Below, piece by piece: positions 8,281 to 17,600 of a DNA stretch of 64,000 nt. A program made the position numbers and the translations under genes. The stretch comes from Crenobacter cavernae (GTDB lineage: Bacteria > Pseudomonadota > Gammaproteobacteria > Burkholderiales > Chromobacteriaceae), in NCBI RefSeq assembly GCF_003355495.1, contig NZ_CP031337.1, positions 2,968,501 through 3,032,500 of the forward strand, in the 5' to 3' direction. Within the stretch, counting starts at the first letter, position 1. The number at the start of each line of letters is the position of its first letter. The notes under the pieces are model-generated. The model was not told the DNA's origin and did no database searches. It saw only the letters and a program-made list of their open reading frames with translations.

Positions 8281-9066
8281 ATGATTAGAGATCTCCTCAT
8301 TAGGGGCTTGATAACGGGCGTCGTTGCCGGCCTGTTGAGTTTCGGGTTCGCCAAAACTTTTGGCGAACCCCCGGTAGAACTTGCGATTGCATTCGAAGAG
8401 CAGCAGGCCCATGCAGGCCACTCACATCATGACGACCATGCACATGGCACAACGACGGCGGAGGCAGCAGAGGCCGAACCCGAGCTGGTGAGCCGGGACG
8501 TCCAGGCCGGCCTCGGACTTATCACCGGCGTCGTGGTGTACAGCGCCGCGCTGGGCGGCATTTTCGCGCTGGTGTTCGCCTTCGCTTACGGCCGGCTGGG
8601 AGCACTGCGGGCCCGTGCAACGGCCGCCACCCTCGCACTGTTCGGGTTCGTGACCATCACACTCGTTCCGTTCCTGAAATACCCTCCCAATCCCCCGGCC
8701 GTCGGCAATCCTGAGACACTCGACCTTCGTACCATCCTGTTCTTCGGGGTCATTGCCCTGTCCATCGCGGCAGCGGCGCTGTCAGTGTCGCTGTTCCGTC
8801 GCTGGCAAGCACGACGGGGTAGCTGGAACGCGGCACAGATTGCAATCGCAACGTTTGTCGGCCTGAACGCGGCCGCGCTATTCATGCTCCCTAGCTTCAA
8901 CGATGTACCGGCAGCCTTCTCGGCGTCGCTGCTCTGGGACTTCCGGATCGCGACCTTCGGCGTCCAGGCGGTGTTGTGGGCGACCTTCGGGCTACTCTTC
9001 GGCGCACTGGCCGAGCGTCTCCTCGAGGCCAAGAGGCCTTCGCGCATGACACTACAACGAGGCTAG
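8281..9066 (+). CDS. cbtA: Cobalt transporter subunit CbtA
   Basis: 261 aa integral membrane protein. Start ATG 8281 gives MIRDLLIRGLITGVVAGLLS, the usual CbtA first helix; the frame is open further upstream but overlaps cbtB. A histidine-rich stretch (HAGHSHHDDHAHG, residues about 43-55) follows helix 1 and probably binds metal outside the membrane. About five further hydrophobic segments follow, including LVPFLKYPPNPPAVGNPETL, a conserved CbtA loop. Together with CbtB it should form a cobalt importer, regulated by the upstream riboswitch. A terminator follows. Confidence 0.9.
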   Translation: MIRDLLIRGLITGVVAGLLSFGFAKTFGEPPVELAIAFEEQQAHAGHSHHDDHAHGTTTAEAAEAEPELVSRDVQAGLGLITGVVVYSAALGGIFALVFAFAYGRLGALRARATAATLALFGFVTITLVPFLKYPPNPPAVGNPETLDLRTILFFGVIALSIAAAALSVSLFRRWQARRGSWNAAQIAIATFVGLNAAALFMLPSFNDVPAAFSASLLWDFRIATFGVQAVLWATFGLLFGALAERLLEAKRPSRMTLQRG

Positions 9067-9097
9067 TGCTCCCCCGCTGGCCTTGCAGGTCCCAAAC

Positions 9098-9132
9098 AAA
9101 ACGCCACCGGGCTTCCCTGGTGGCGTTTTTTG
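9098..9132. terminator. Terminator after cbtA, possibly bidirectional
   Basis: AAAACGCCACC, loop GGGCTTCCCT, GGTGGCGTTTTTT. The flanking A and T runs would let it serve cbtA on the plus strand and cobQ (stop at 9203) on the minus strand. Confidence 0.85.
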
Positions 9133-9202
9133 CTTCCACGCGTCATCAAACCAATACAGACCCCAAAGCGAACCGTTCGGCCAAGCCGAACCCTTGCTCT
9201 GG

Positions 9203-10687
9203 CTAGCACGCGCCCTGCAACAGGGCCGAAGGCAGGAGTGCGGTGAGACGCTCCAGCTGGAGGTGCTGCTCAAGCATGTCGGCCAGGCGGTCAATATGTG
9301 CTTCCCGTTCGGCGCGGTAATCGAGCCGAACGGCCTCCTCCAACCCGGCCCAACGGAGCAGCGCAAGGCAGGCTTCCGGATGGTCGAGCAAGCCATGCAG
9401 ATAGGTACCCAACACCTGTCCGTCGGCCGAAACGGCGCCGTCTGCCCCATCGGGCAGGCTGACGGCGGGGCGCTCAAGGGCTGGCCCGCTCGACACCCCC
9501 ATATGGATCTCATAGCCGCTGACCGCCGCATCGGCGATAGCCAATCTTCCTTCCTGCCGTTCCAGCCGCTTGTGCGCTGTCAGCGTGGTTTCCATCTCAA
9601 GCAGGCCGAGTCCTGCCGTACTCCCGGCGGCGCCTTCAACCCCTAGCGGGTCATGCAGCATGCGGCCCAGCATCTGGAAACCGCCACAGATACCAATCAG
9701 TTTCCCGCCGAAGCGCAGGTGACGCAGGATCGCCGGCTCCCAGCCGTTGGCGCGGAGCCAGTCGAGGTCGTTGCGGGTGTTCTTGCTGCCCGGCAGGATG
9801 ATCAGGTCGGCGGCCGGGATGGCCTGCCCTGGCCCGACCAGGGTGAACTCGACCTGTGGGTGCAGGCGCAAGGGGTCGAAGTCGGTATGGTTGCTGAGGC
9901 GCGGCAACACCGGCGCCACCACGCGCAGGGTCTGCGCGGTGCCCAAGGTTGGCCGAACGCTGCTTCGGCTCAGGCTGTCCTCGGCTTCAATGTGCAGCCC
10001 TTGCAGATACGGCAGCACGCCGAGCACCGGCTTGCCAGTGTAGTGTTCGAGCCAATCGAGCCCCGGCTGTAGCAGACCAACGTCGCCGCGGAAGCGGTTG
10101 ATGACAAAGCCGACGACGCGGCGCTGCTCCGACTCGGACAACAGCGCGAGCGTGCCCACCAGGTGCGCGAACACGCCACCACGGTCGATGTCTGCCACCA
10201 GAATCACCGGACAATCGACCGCTTCGGCGAAGCCCATATTGGCGATGTCACCGGTGCGCAGATTGATCTCCGCGGGACTGCCCGCCCCCTCCACCACGAT
10301 GCAGTCATAATGCCCGGCCAGGCGACGGTGCGACGCCAGCACCGCATTCATCGCCTCGGGTTTGTAGCGGTGATACGCGGCGGCGTCCATATTGCCGATC
10401 GCCCGCCCCTGCACGATGACCTGCGACCCGATGGTGCTATTAGGTTTGAGCAGGATCGGGTTCATGTCGGTATGCGGCTCGATCCCGCAGGCCAGCGCCT
10501 GCACGGCTTGCGAGCGCCCGATCTCGCCGCCGTCGATAGTCACCGCACTGTTCAGCGCCATGTTTTGTGGCTTGAATGGCGCGACCCGTACCCCACGGCG
10601 GGCTAACAGGCGGCACAGGCCGGTGGCCAAGGTGCTCTTGCCCGCGTCGGACGTCGTGCCCTGGATCATGATGGTTTTGGCTGGCAT
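9203..10687 (-). CDS. cobQ: Cobyric acid synthase
   Basis: 494 aa, also called CbiP. It amidates four carboxyl groups (b, d, e, g) of adenosylcobyrinate a,c-diamide with glutamine and ATP. ATG 10687 gives MPAKTIMIQGTTSDAGKSTL, with a P-loop variant GTTSDAGKST near residues 10-19. NMALNSAVTIDGGEIGRSQA is a CobQ hallmark. The C-terminal glutamine amidotransferase domain has the catalytic cysteine in LIGICGGFQMLG and the histidine in GTYLHGLLDHPE. Upstream in-frame sequence to 10918 overlaps the divergent cbiB start region and is not needed. It lies on the opposite strand from the main cob operon. Confidence 0.96.
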   Translation of the reverse strand: MPAKTIMIQGTTSDAGKSTLATGLCRLLARRGVRVAPFKPQNMALNSAVTIDGGEIGRSQAVQALACGIEPHTDMNPILLKPNSTIGSQVIVQGRAIGNMDAAAYHRYKPEAMNAVLASHRRLAGHYDCIVVEGAGSPAEINLRTGDIANMGFAEAVDCPVILVADIDRGGVFAHLVGTLALLSESEQRRVVGFVINRFRGDVGLLQPGLDWLEHYTGKPVLGVLPYLQGLHIEAEDSLSRSSVRPTLGTAQTLRVVAPVLPRLSNHTDFDPLRLHPQVEFTLVGPGQAIPAADLIILPGSKNTRNDLDWLRANGWEPAILRHLRFGGKLIGICGGFQMLGRMLHDPLGVEGAAGSTAGLGLLEMETTLTAHKRLERQEGRLAIADAAVSGYEIHMGVSSGPALERPAVSLPDGADGAVSADGQVLGTYLHGLLDHPEACLALLRWAGLEEAVRLDYRAEREAHIDRLADMLEQHLQLERLTALLPSALLQGAC

Positions 10688-10811
10688 GGTTTTGCTCCGA
10701 ACGCGCTTTTTTTTGTCGGCGGCTCTAAAATCGCGCCTTTCGAATCGGTTTTGCCCACTTGCAATGCAAGTCTCATCAAAACCGGGGCTCGTCATTATAG
10801 AGGCGCCGTTT

Positions 10812-11741
10812 GTGACCCCCTCCATTTTTCTGTTCCTCGCCGTACTGCTCGACAAGCTCTTAGGCGAGCCGCGTCGCTGGCATCCGCTGGTCGGTTTCGG
10901 CGCCCTGGTGCGCCGCATCGAGGCCGCCCTCTACCCGGCCACGCCCGAACTCGAACCCAGCTGGCGCATGCGGCTGCGCGGTCTACTGGGGATTGCGCTG
11001 TTGCTGCTGCCGTTCGCACTGGCGGCGGCCGGTCTAGCGTCACTTCCAGCCATCGGACCGATCTGCCAGGTGCTGCTGCTCTACTTGGCCATCGGTGCGA
11101 CCAGCCTGGCCCAACACGCCCAGGCGGTGGTCGAAGCATTGATGAGCAACGACCTGCCGCTCGCAAGAGAGCGCGTCGGCATGATCGTCAGCCGCGACAC
11201 CTCGGCGCTGAGCGAAGAGGACGTGGCCCGTGCCACCATCGAGTCGGTACTGGAAAACGGCAGCGACGCGATCTTCGCAGCGGTGTTCTGGTTTCTGCTC
11301 TTGGGTGCGCCGGGCGTGGTGCTTTACCGGCTCGCCAACACGCTGGACGCGATGTGGGGCTATCGCAGCGAGCGCTACGTGTATTTCGGTTGGGCGGCGG
11401 CCCGGTTCGACGACGTGCTGAATTACATTCCGGCGCGGCTGACCGCGCTGACCTATATCGTCCTCGGCAATGTCCGCGACGGCTGGCGTTGCTGGCGCGC
11501 GCAGGCACCGACTTGGTACAGCCCGAACGCCGGCCCGGTGATGGCGGCGGGCGCCGGGGCGCTGGGTGTAGCGCTGGGCGGTGCGGCGGTGTATCACGGC
11601 CAGCTCAAACAACGGCCGGCACTGGGCCTGCTACGTGCGCCAGACGCCAGCGACATTCAGCGGGCGATTCAATTGGTGGAGCGTGGATTGTGGCTGTGGG
11701 TGGTATTGGCTTTGATCGTGGGGGGGGTTCTGCATGCTTGA
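10812..11741 (+). CDS. cbiB: Adenosylcobinamide-phosphate synthase CbiB
   Basis: 309 aa inner-membrane enzyme (CobD in Pseudomonas naming) that joins aminopropanol phosphate to adenosylcobyric acid. I chose GTG 10812 (reading VTPSIFLFLAVLLDKLLGEP) because AGAGG precedes it and the length matches the family. ATG 10764 would add 16 residues and has no ribosome site. Typical blocks are LLGEPRRWHPLVGFG, IVSRDTSALSEEDVARATIE and NTLDAMWGYRSERYVYFGWAAARFDDVLNYIPARLTA (shown in part by key words). It is divergent from cobQ and overlaps cobD by 8 bases. Confidence 0.9.
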   Translation: MTPSIFLFLAVLLDKLLGEPRRWHPLVGFGALVRRIEAALYPATPELEPSWRMRLRGLLGIALLLLPFALAAAGLASLPAIGPICQVLLLYLAIGATSLAQHAQAVVEALMSNDLPLARERVGMIVSRDTSALSEEDVARATIESVLENGSDAIFAAVFWFLLLGAPGVVLYRLANTLDAMWGYRSERYVYFGWAAARFDDVLNYIPARLTALTYIVLGNVRDGWRCWRAQAPTWYSPNAGPVMAAGAGALGVALGGAAVYHGQLKQRPALGLLRAPDASDIQRAIQLVERGLWLWVVLALIVGGVLHA

Positions 11742-12717
11742 GCACGGCGGGGGAGTTATCGCGGCGGCGCGTCGTTACGGTATTCCGGAACGCGATTGGC
11801 TAGACCTATCCACCGGGCTGAACCCGCACGGCTGGCCGGTGCCCGCCTTGCCGGCTGACGCTTGGCAGCGTTTGCCAGAAACTAACGACGGGCTGGAACA
11901 GGCAGCGGCAGCGTATTACGGCAGCGCCTTGCTATTGCCCGTGGCTGGCTCGCAAGCGGCGATTCAGACCCTGCCGCTGCTGCGTGCGCCTGGCACGGCC
12001 GGCCTATTGAATCTGAGCTATGCCGAGCATGCCTACGCCTGGGAACGCCGCGGCCATCAGGTGCAGCGCTTTGCGCCCTCCGAACTGGACGCCGCAGTGA
12101 ATACCTTGGATGTATTACTGCTGTGCAACCCGAACAACCCCACCGGCCAGATGTTTACTCCCGAGCAACTGGAAGGCTGGCGGCAACGCTTGGCGATGCG
12201 TGGCGGTTGGCTGGTAGTCGATGAAGCGTTTATGGATTGCACGCCTCAGTTCAGCATCTTGAACAAGGTTGGCGCGCCGGGCTTGATCGTGCTGCGCTCG
12301 GTGGGCAAGTTTTTTGGCTTGGCCGGTATACGAGCGGGCTTTGTATTTGCCTGGCGCGAACTGCTGGATGCCTTGCAGGAAGAATTAGGACCGTGGGCAG
12401 TCAGCGGCCCGGCGCGGGCGGCAGTAAAGCTCGCCCTGCAGGATATGGCCTGGCAGCAGCAAACGCGCGCGCGGCTGACAGCCGATAGGGAACGCTTGGC
12501 TAGCCTGCTGAACCGATACGGCCCCACCCCGCATGGCGGCTGCGCGCTGTTTCAATGGCTGGCCGGGCCGCATACTTTTGCTGCGCATACCTTCCTGGCC
12601 GAGCGCGGCATTCTGACTCGCTATTTTGCCGAGCCGGAGAGCATTCGTTTTGGTTTGCCGGCTAACGAAGCTGATTGGCAACGGCTGGAAACCGCATTGG
12701 CCGCTTATCTTTTGTAG
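11734..12717 (+). CDS. cobD: Threonine-phosphate decarboxylase CobD
   Basis: 327 aa PLP enzyme of aminotransferase fold I (CobC in Pseudomonas naming). It makes (R)-1-aminopropan-2-ol phosphate, the arm joined by CbiB. Typical blocks are LDLSTGLNPHGWP near the N-terminus, LCNPNNPTGQ, VVDEAFMDCTP, and the PLP lysine in SVGKFFGLAGIRAGF. It overlaps cbiB by 8 bases, fitting consecutive roles. Base composition is slightly less GC-rich than the cob operon downstream. The stop codon lies inside the first arm of an inverted repeat. Confidence 0.93.
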   Translation: MLEHGGGVIAAARRYGIPERDWLDLSTGLNPHGWPVPALPADAWQRLPETNDGLEQAAAAYYGSALLLPVAGSQAAIQTLPLLRAPGTAGLLNLSYAEHAYAWERRGHQVQRFAPSELDAAVNTLDVLLLCNPNNPTGQMFTPEQLEGWRQRLAMRGGWLVVDEAFMDCTPQFSILNKVGAPGLIVLRSVGKFFGLAGIRAGFVFAWRELLDALQEELGPWAVSGPARAAVKLALQDMAWQQQTRARLTADRERLASLLNRYGPTPHGGCALFQWLAGPHTFAAHTFLAERGILTRYFAEPESIRFGLPANEADWQRLETALAAYLL

Positions 12718-12905
12718 GGCGCACTCGAAGCATCGCGGGCGAATCCATCACTGAGCGAATCAAAGATTCGCACGTAGAGATCCGCTCAGCAAAGCGCGGT
12801 GCGCCGAATGACATCCTTCGCCTCCCCCCATAATCCGCACCATCCTTAACCGCTTATCATGCGGCGCATTGCGCTTCACTTCGTTACGCTTCGAATGCGC
12901 CCTAC
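12714..12905. repeat. 192-bp inverted-repeat element (MITE-like)
   Basis: Arms GTAGGGCGCACTCGAAGC (12714-12731) and GCTTCGAATGCGCCCTAC (12888-12905) are inverted repeats with one mismatch. No ORF is inside. The interior contains a small palindrome (CTGAGCGAATCAAAGATTCG, starting at 12751) also found inside the IS5 remnant at 6805. The element begins at the cobD stop codon. It looks like a non-autonomous element or a cluster of short palindromic repeats. Confidence 0.6.
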
Positions 12906-13044
12906 GCAACTGCGACGTGCAATGACATTGACCAATCATCTCACTAAATAATTACCAAAACGGTTACAAACACGCCATCCGGCTATAGGATTCCCCTCAA
13001 AACCCATTCACAATCAAGCCGTTGTAACGTATCATCGGCCGCCT

Positions 13045-13199
13045 GTGACGGTGCCCTTTGAAGGGTGAAACGGGAATGCGGTGCAATGCCGCGGCTGCCC
13101 CCGCAACTGTAAGCGACGAGCCTGCGTTTAATTGCCACTGGAACCATCTGGGAAGGCCGCGCAGCGCGATGAAGCGCAAGCCAGGAGACCGGCCGTCAC
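13045..13199 (+). ncRNA. Cobalamin riboswitch upstream of the NiCoT permease and cob operon
   Basis: A full-length aptamer. The outer stem pairs GTGACGG (13045) with CCGTCAC (13193-13199). Visible conserved blocks are GGTGCC, GAAGGGTGAAACGGGAA, the GCGGTGC hairpin, CTGCCCCCGCAACTGTAAGC, GCCACTG, GGGAAGG and GCAAGCCAGGAGACC. Downstream, GTGTACC (13230-13236) is complementary to GGTACAC (13304-13310), right at the ribosome site of the permease, which suggests translational control. Confidence 0.95.
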
Positions 13200-13229
13200 G
13201 CGTGTCGACGCGAGCAGCGACTGGGCGGG

Positions 13230-13310
13230 GTGTACCGGTGGATTGCAAGAATGGCTATGCGCCCATTCATGCCCTCGCTCGCGGCGACGTTACGTCTCCC
13301 GAGGGTACAC
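13230..13310 (+). promoter_or_regulatory. Riboswitch expression platform: possible ribosome-site sequestering helix
   Basis: GTGTACC at 13230-13236 can pair with GGTACAC at 13304-13310. The latter overlaps the Shine-Dalgarno GAGGG (13301-13305) and runs up to the ATG at 13311. No T-run terminator is visible between the aptamer and the gene, so initiation control is more likely than termination. Confidence 0.5.
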
Positions 13311-14363
13311 ATGACAGCTCCGCTCACCGGATTTACCAGCGGCCGCACTGCCAGCCGCCACGCCTTCCCGGTCGGCCTTCTTAGCCTATTGGTAGCCGCC
13401 AATCTTCTGGCTTGGCTCTGGGCGTTTAGCGCCTTCTCCCACCAGCCCGCCCTGCTCGGCACCGCCCTGCTCGCCTATTTATTCGGCCTGCGCCACGCGG
13501 TGGATGCCGACCATATCGCCGCCATCGACAACGTGGTGCGCAAGCTGATGCACGAACGGCAGCGCCCGTTTTCGGTCGGCTTCTATTTCTCGCTTGGGCA
13601 TTCCACCATTGTGATTCTGGCGGTGGCCGCTATCGCTTTGGCCGCCACGCAGTTCAAGCAACAGCTCGGCTCGTTCGAAGCAGTGGGCGCGGGGGTTTCG
13701 GCCTTTTTCCTGCTGGCGCTGGCCGTAATCAACCTCTCAATTCTCAAAGGCTTGTGGGCCAGCTTCCAGCGCATGAAGCGCGGCGAAACGGTGAGCGAGG
13801 AAGAAATGGACACGCTGCTATCCGACCGTGGCTGGCTGGCGCGGCTGCTGCGCCCGCTGTTCCGGCTGGTACGCCGCAGCTGGCATATGTTCCCGATTGG
13901 CTTGCTGTTTGGGCTCGGCTTCGACACCGCCAGCACCATCAGCCTGCTGTCCCTTTCCGCCGTTAACGCTGCAGAAGGCATCTCGCCGTGGTCGCTGATG
14001 GTGTTCCCGGCGCTGTTCACCGCCGGCATGGCGCTGCTCGACACTCTGGACAGCACGCTGATGGTAGGCGCGTACGCCTGGGCCTTCAATAACCCGCAAC
14101 GCAAGCTTTGGTACAACCTGAGCATCACCGCCGTTTCCGCGCTACTAGCGCTGCTGATCGGCGGACTGGGCGCACTGAGCCTGCTGGCCGAACAGTTTCA
14201 GCTGTCCGGCCTAGTGTGGAATGCGGTGGCGCTGCTCAACGATGGCCTGGAAAACTTCGGTTATCTGATGATTGGCGTGTTCGCGGCAGCCTGGGCGCTG
14301 TCGGCCGCCGTCTACAAATGGAAGCGTTATGACGTGCAATACAAGGCGCAGGCAAGCCGATGA
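13311..14363 (+). CDS. HoxN/HupN/NixA family nickel/cobalt transporter
   Basis: 350 aa inner-membrane permease of the NiCoT family, importing Co2+ (or Ni2+). ATG 13311 follows GAGGG; the frame is open 81 bases further up but that overlaps the riboswitch platform. The NiCoT signature is clear: LRHAVDADHIAAIDNVVRKL in helix 2, SLGHSTIVI in helix 3, and LLFGLGFDTASTISLL. Cobalt rather than nickel is inferred from the cobalamin riboswitch and from being the first gene of the B12 operon. It overlaps the ferredoxin gene by 4 bases. Confidence 0.93.
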   Translation: MTAPLTGFTSGRTASRHAFPVGLLSLLVAANLLAWLWAFSAFSHQPALLGTALLAYLFGLRHAVDADHIAAIDNVVRKLMHERQRPFSVGFYFSLGHSTIVILAVAAIALAATQFKQQLGSFEAVGAGVSAFFLLALAVINLSILKGLWASFQRMKRGETVSEEEMDTLLSDRGWLARLLRPLFRLVRRSWHMFPIGLLFGLGFDTASTISLLSLSAVNAAEGISPWSLMVFPALFTAGMALLDTLDSTLMVGAYAWAFNNPQRKLWYNLSITAVSALLALLIGGLGALSLLAEQFQLSGLVWNAVALLNDGLENFGYLMIGVFAAAWALSAAVYKWKRYDVQYKAQASR

Positions 14364-14695
14364 GAACCCACAATAAACACGTGCTGATGTGCACCGGCCC
14401 GCGCTGCACCGAAGGCGGCATGCAGGCGGAACAGATGTTCAAGAAGCTGGGCCAAGCGATTGATGCCTGCCCCGGCATCGGCGTGAAGCGCACCCGCTCC
14501 CACTGCTTTGCTGTATGCAAGGAGGGGCCGATTCTGGTGGTGTACCCGGATGGCGTGTGGTACCGCAAGGTGGACGAAGCAGCGATCGAGCGCATCGTCG
14601 ATGAGCACTTGGTTGGCGGCTGCCCGGTGGAACCGCTGATCTTCCACAAGCTCGGCATCGGCGACGTTGTGGATTTGAGCGAGGATCAAGCATGA
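14360..14695 (+). CDS. Thioredoxin-like (2Fe-2S) ferredoxin
   Basis: 111 aa soluble protein. HVLMCTGPRCTEGG carries the first two cysteines, and SHCFAVCKEGPILVVYPDGVWY carries the second pair, spaced as in the thioredoxin-like [2Fe-2S] ferredoxin family. An extra C-terminal cysteine is in VGGCPVEPL. Overlaps with both neighbours are 4 bases. Its role in the operon is not certain. Corrin synthesis needs low-potential electrons (cobalt reduction before adenosylation, precorrin reduction), so supplying electrons to one of these steps is a reasonable guess. Confidence 0.85.
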   Translation: MRTHNKHVLMCTGPRCTEGGMQAEQMFKKLGQAIDACPGIGVKRTRSHCFAVCKEGPILVVYPDGVWYRKVDEAAIERIVDEHLVGGCPVEPLIFHKLGIGDVVDLSEDQA

Positions 14696-17600
14696 GCATC
14701 GTGCTGCTGACCCACGCCGGCACCGACCTTTCCGCCTTGCACCGGGCCGAGGCCGAATTGCCGGAGGGCTTCGTGCCGGTCGCCGGCGTCAACCTGCAGA
14801 CAGTGGATGGCCCCGAGCGCATGAGCGCGCTGCTTGCCACCACCGTCGCCACGGCGCGCATCGTCGTGGTGCGCGTGCTGGGTCGCGCCAGCGCTATCCC
14901 CGGCTTCGAGGAACTGGTGAAGGACGCGCAGCACCACGGTCGCGCACTGATCGTGGTCAGCGGCACCGGCGAACCGGACCCCGAGCTGGCCGCGCTATCG
15001 AGCGTGCCGCCGGCGCTGCAGCACGACGTCACCGCCTACCTGCAGGCCGGCGGCACCGCCAATATGGCGCAGCTGCTGCGCTGCCTATCCGACCGGCTGT
15101 TGATGACCGGCTTCGGCTATCTGCCGCCGACCCCGCTACCCGAGCACGGCATCTACCACCCGGAGTTGTCGACGCTCTGCACGCTCGACGACTGGGCCGA
15201 AATCCGCAATCCGACCTGGCCGACGGTCGGCATCACCTTCTACCGGGCGCATTGGATCAGCGGCAACACCCGTTTCATCGACATGCTGGTGGACATGTTG
15301 GCCGAACGGCAGCTCAACGCGCTGCCGGTCTACACCGCCTCACTGCGCACACTGGACGACGCCGGCATGCCGGCCGCGCTGCAGTTCTTCAGTGACGTTG
15401 GCCGCATCGACGCGCTGATCAACACCACCTCCTTCGCGATGGGCGACGTCAACGCCGACGGCCCGACCGCGGCGGGCTGGTCGGTGGCGGCGTTCGAGCG
15501 GCTGGACATCCCGGTGATCCAAGCCATCACCAGCAGCATGACGCAGCAGCAGTGGGAGCAATCCGAGCGCGGGCTCAATCCGCTCGACACCGCGATGAAC
15601 GTGGCGCTACCGGAATTCGACGGCCGCATCATCAGCGTGCCGATGTCGTTCAAGCACGAGCAGGACGAGACCCACTATGCGCCTCTGGCCAACCGGGTAC
15701 GGCGCGTGGCCGGCATCGCCGCGCGCCAGGTGGCGCTGCGCCGCAGCCCGGCAGACCAGAAGCGCATTGCCTTCATCTTCACCAACTCCAACAGCAAGGC
15801 CTCGCAGATCGGCAACGCGGTCGGCCTCGACTCGCCGGCCTCGCTGTTCGCGCTGCTGCATGCGATGCAGGCGCAGGGCTATCACATTCCCGGCCTGCCC
15901 GAGACCAGCGACGCGCTGATCCACGAGCTGATCGACCGCGGCGCCTACGACGAGGATTACCTGACGGCGGACCAGCTCGAACGTGCCATCGCCAGCGTGC
16001 CAGCGGCACGTTACGCCGAATGGTTCGGCCAACTGCCGCAAGTCTTACAGCAAAAGATGCTGGAGCACTGGGGCGCCGCCCCGGGCAGCGCCTACGTGCA
16101 CGAAGGCAAACTGGTGTTCGCCGGGCTGGAATATGGCAACGCCTTCGTCGCGCTGCAGCCGCCGCGCGGCTACGGCATGGACCCGGACGCGATCTACCAC
16201 ACCCCGGACCTGCCGCCGACTCATCACTATTACGCGCTGTACTGCTGGCTGCGCGACGACTGGCAGGCCGACGCCATCGTCCACGTCGGCAAGCACGGCA
16301 CGCTGGAATGGCTGCCGGGCAAGGGGGTGGGGGTGTCGGAGCATTGCTTCCCCGACGCGCTGCTGGGTGACATGCCGATGTTCTACCCGTTCATTTTGAA
16401 CGACCCGGGCGAAGGCTCGCAGGCCAAGCGCCGCGCGCATTCGGTGGTGATCGACCACCTGACGCCGCCGATGACCACTGCCGACACCTACGGCCCGCTG
16501 GCGCAGCTGACTCAGTTGGTGGACGAGTACTACCAGGTCGAGATGCTGGACCCTGCCAAACTGCCCTTGCTGCAGCAGCAGATCTGGGACCTGATCAAGG
16601 AAGCCAAGCTCGATACCGATCTGGCGGCGATGCTGAGCCACGATCACGATCATGATCATGATCATCACCATCATGCGCACGCTCATCAGCATGAACCCGC
16701 TGCGGCACCAGTCAGCCAGTACCGCATGCAACCGGCCAAACCGGCCGTCGCCCACGCCACCCCAAGTACCACCGGCAAATACCGCCCGAGCGTGACCAAG
16801 CCACACAGCCACGGACACGATCACCACCACGGCCATCATCACGGCCACGATCACCACCATCATGATCATGACCATCACCACGACCATGATCACGACCACG
16901 AGTGGGACGCCACGCTGAACGAAGACGGCGTGCCGCTGACGCTGGCCAAGATGGAAGGCGTCGACGTCGCCCACCTTATCGAGGACATCGACGGCTACCT
17001 GTGCGAGCTGGGCGCGGCGCAGATCCGCGACGGCCTGCACGTACTGGGCCGGGCGCCCGAGGACGACGCGCTGATCGACATGGTGTGCGCGCTGGTGCGC
17101 CTGCCCAACTTAGGCATCCCCAGCCTGCCCGCCAGCATCGCCGAAGCACTCGGCATCGCCTGGGATGGGCTGCAGGACGACAAGGGCAAACGGCTAGACC
17201 GCGTGCCAGCGCTGTTGCAGGCGCTGGCGACCAAGCCGCTGGTGACCCGCGCCGACGCGCTCGACGAGATCGCCGGACTGGGCCGCCGACTGGTCGCCGG
17301 GCTGGCCGAACAGGGCTTCGCTGCGGCCGCGCTCGACGCGGTGCTGGCGCAGGTACTGCCCGGTGTCACCGCCCACAGCGCGTTGCAGCGCACGCTGACC
17401 TTCGTCTGCCGCGAACTGGTGCCCAACCTGGCGCGCACTACCGAAGAAATCGACAACCTGCTGCACGGCCTGGCCGGCGGCTACGTCCCGGCTGGGCCAA
17501 GCGGCGCGCCGACCCGCGGCATGGCGCACGTGCTGCCCACCGGGCGCAACTTCTACTCGGTCGACCCGCGCAGCCTGCCGTCGCAGGCCGCCTGGCACAT

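Noticed and set aside
16635..16902. Tandem repeat suggesting a CRISPR or VNTR
   Set aside because: The repeats are codons for His and Asp in one open frame within CobN. No CRISPR array or cas gene was seen in the window.
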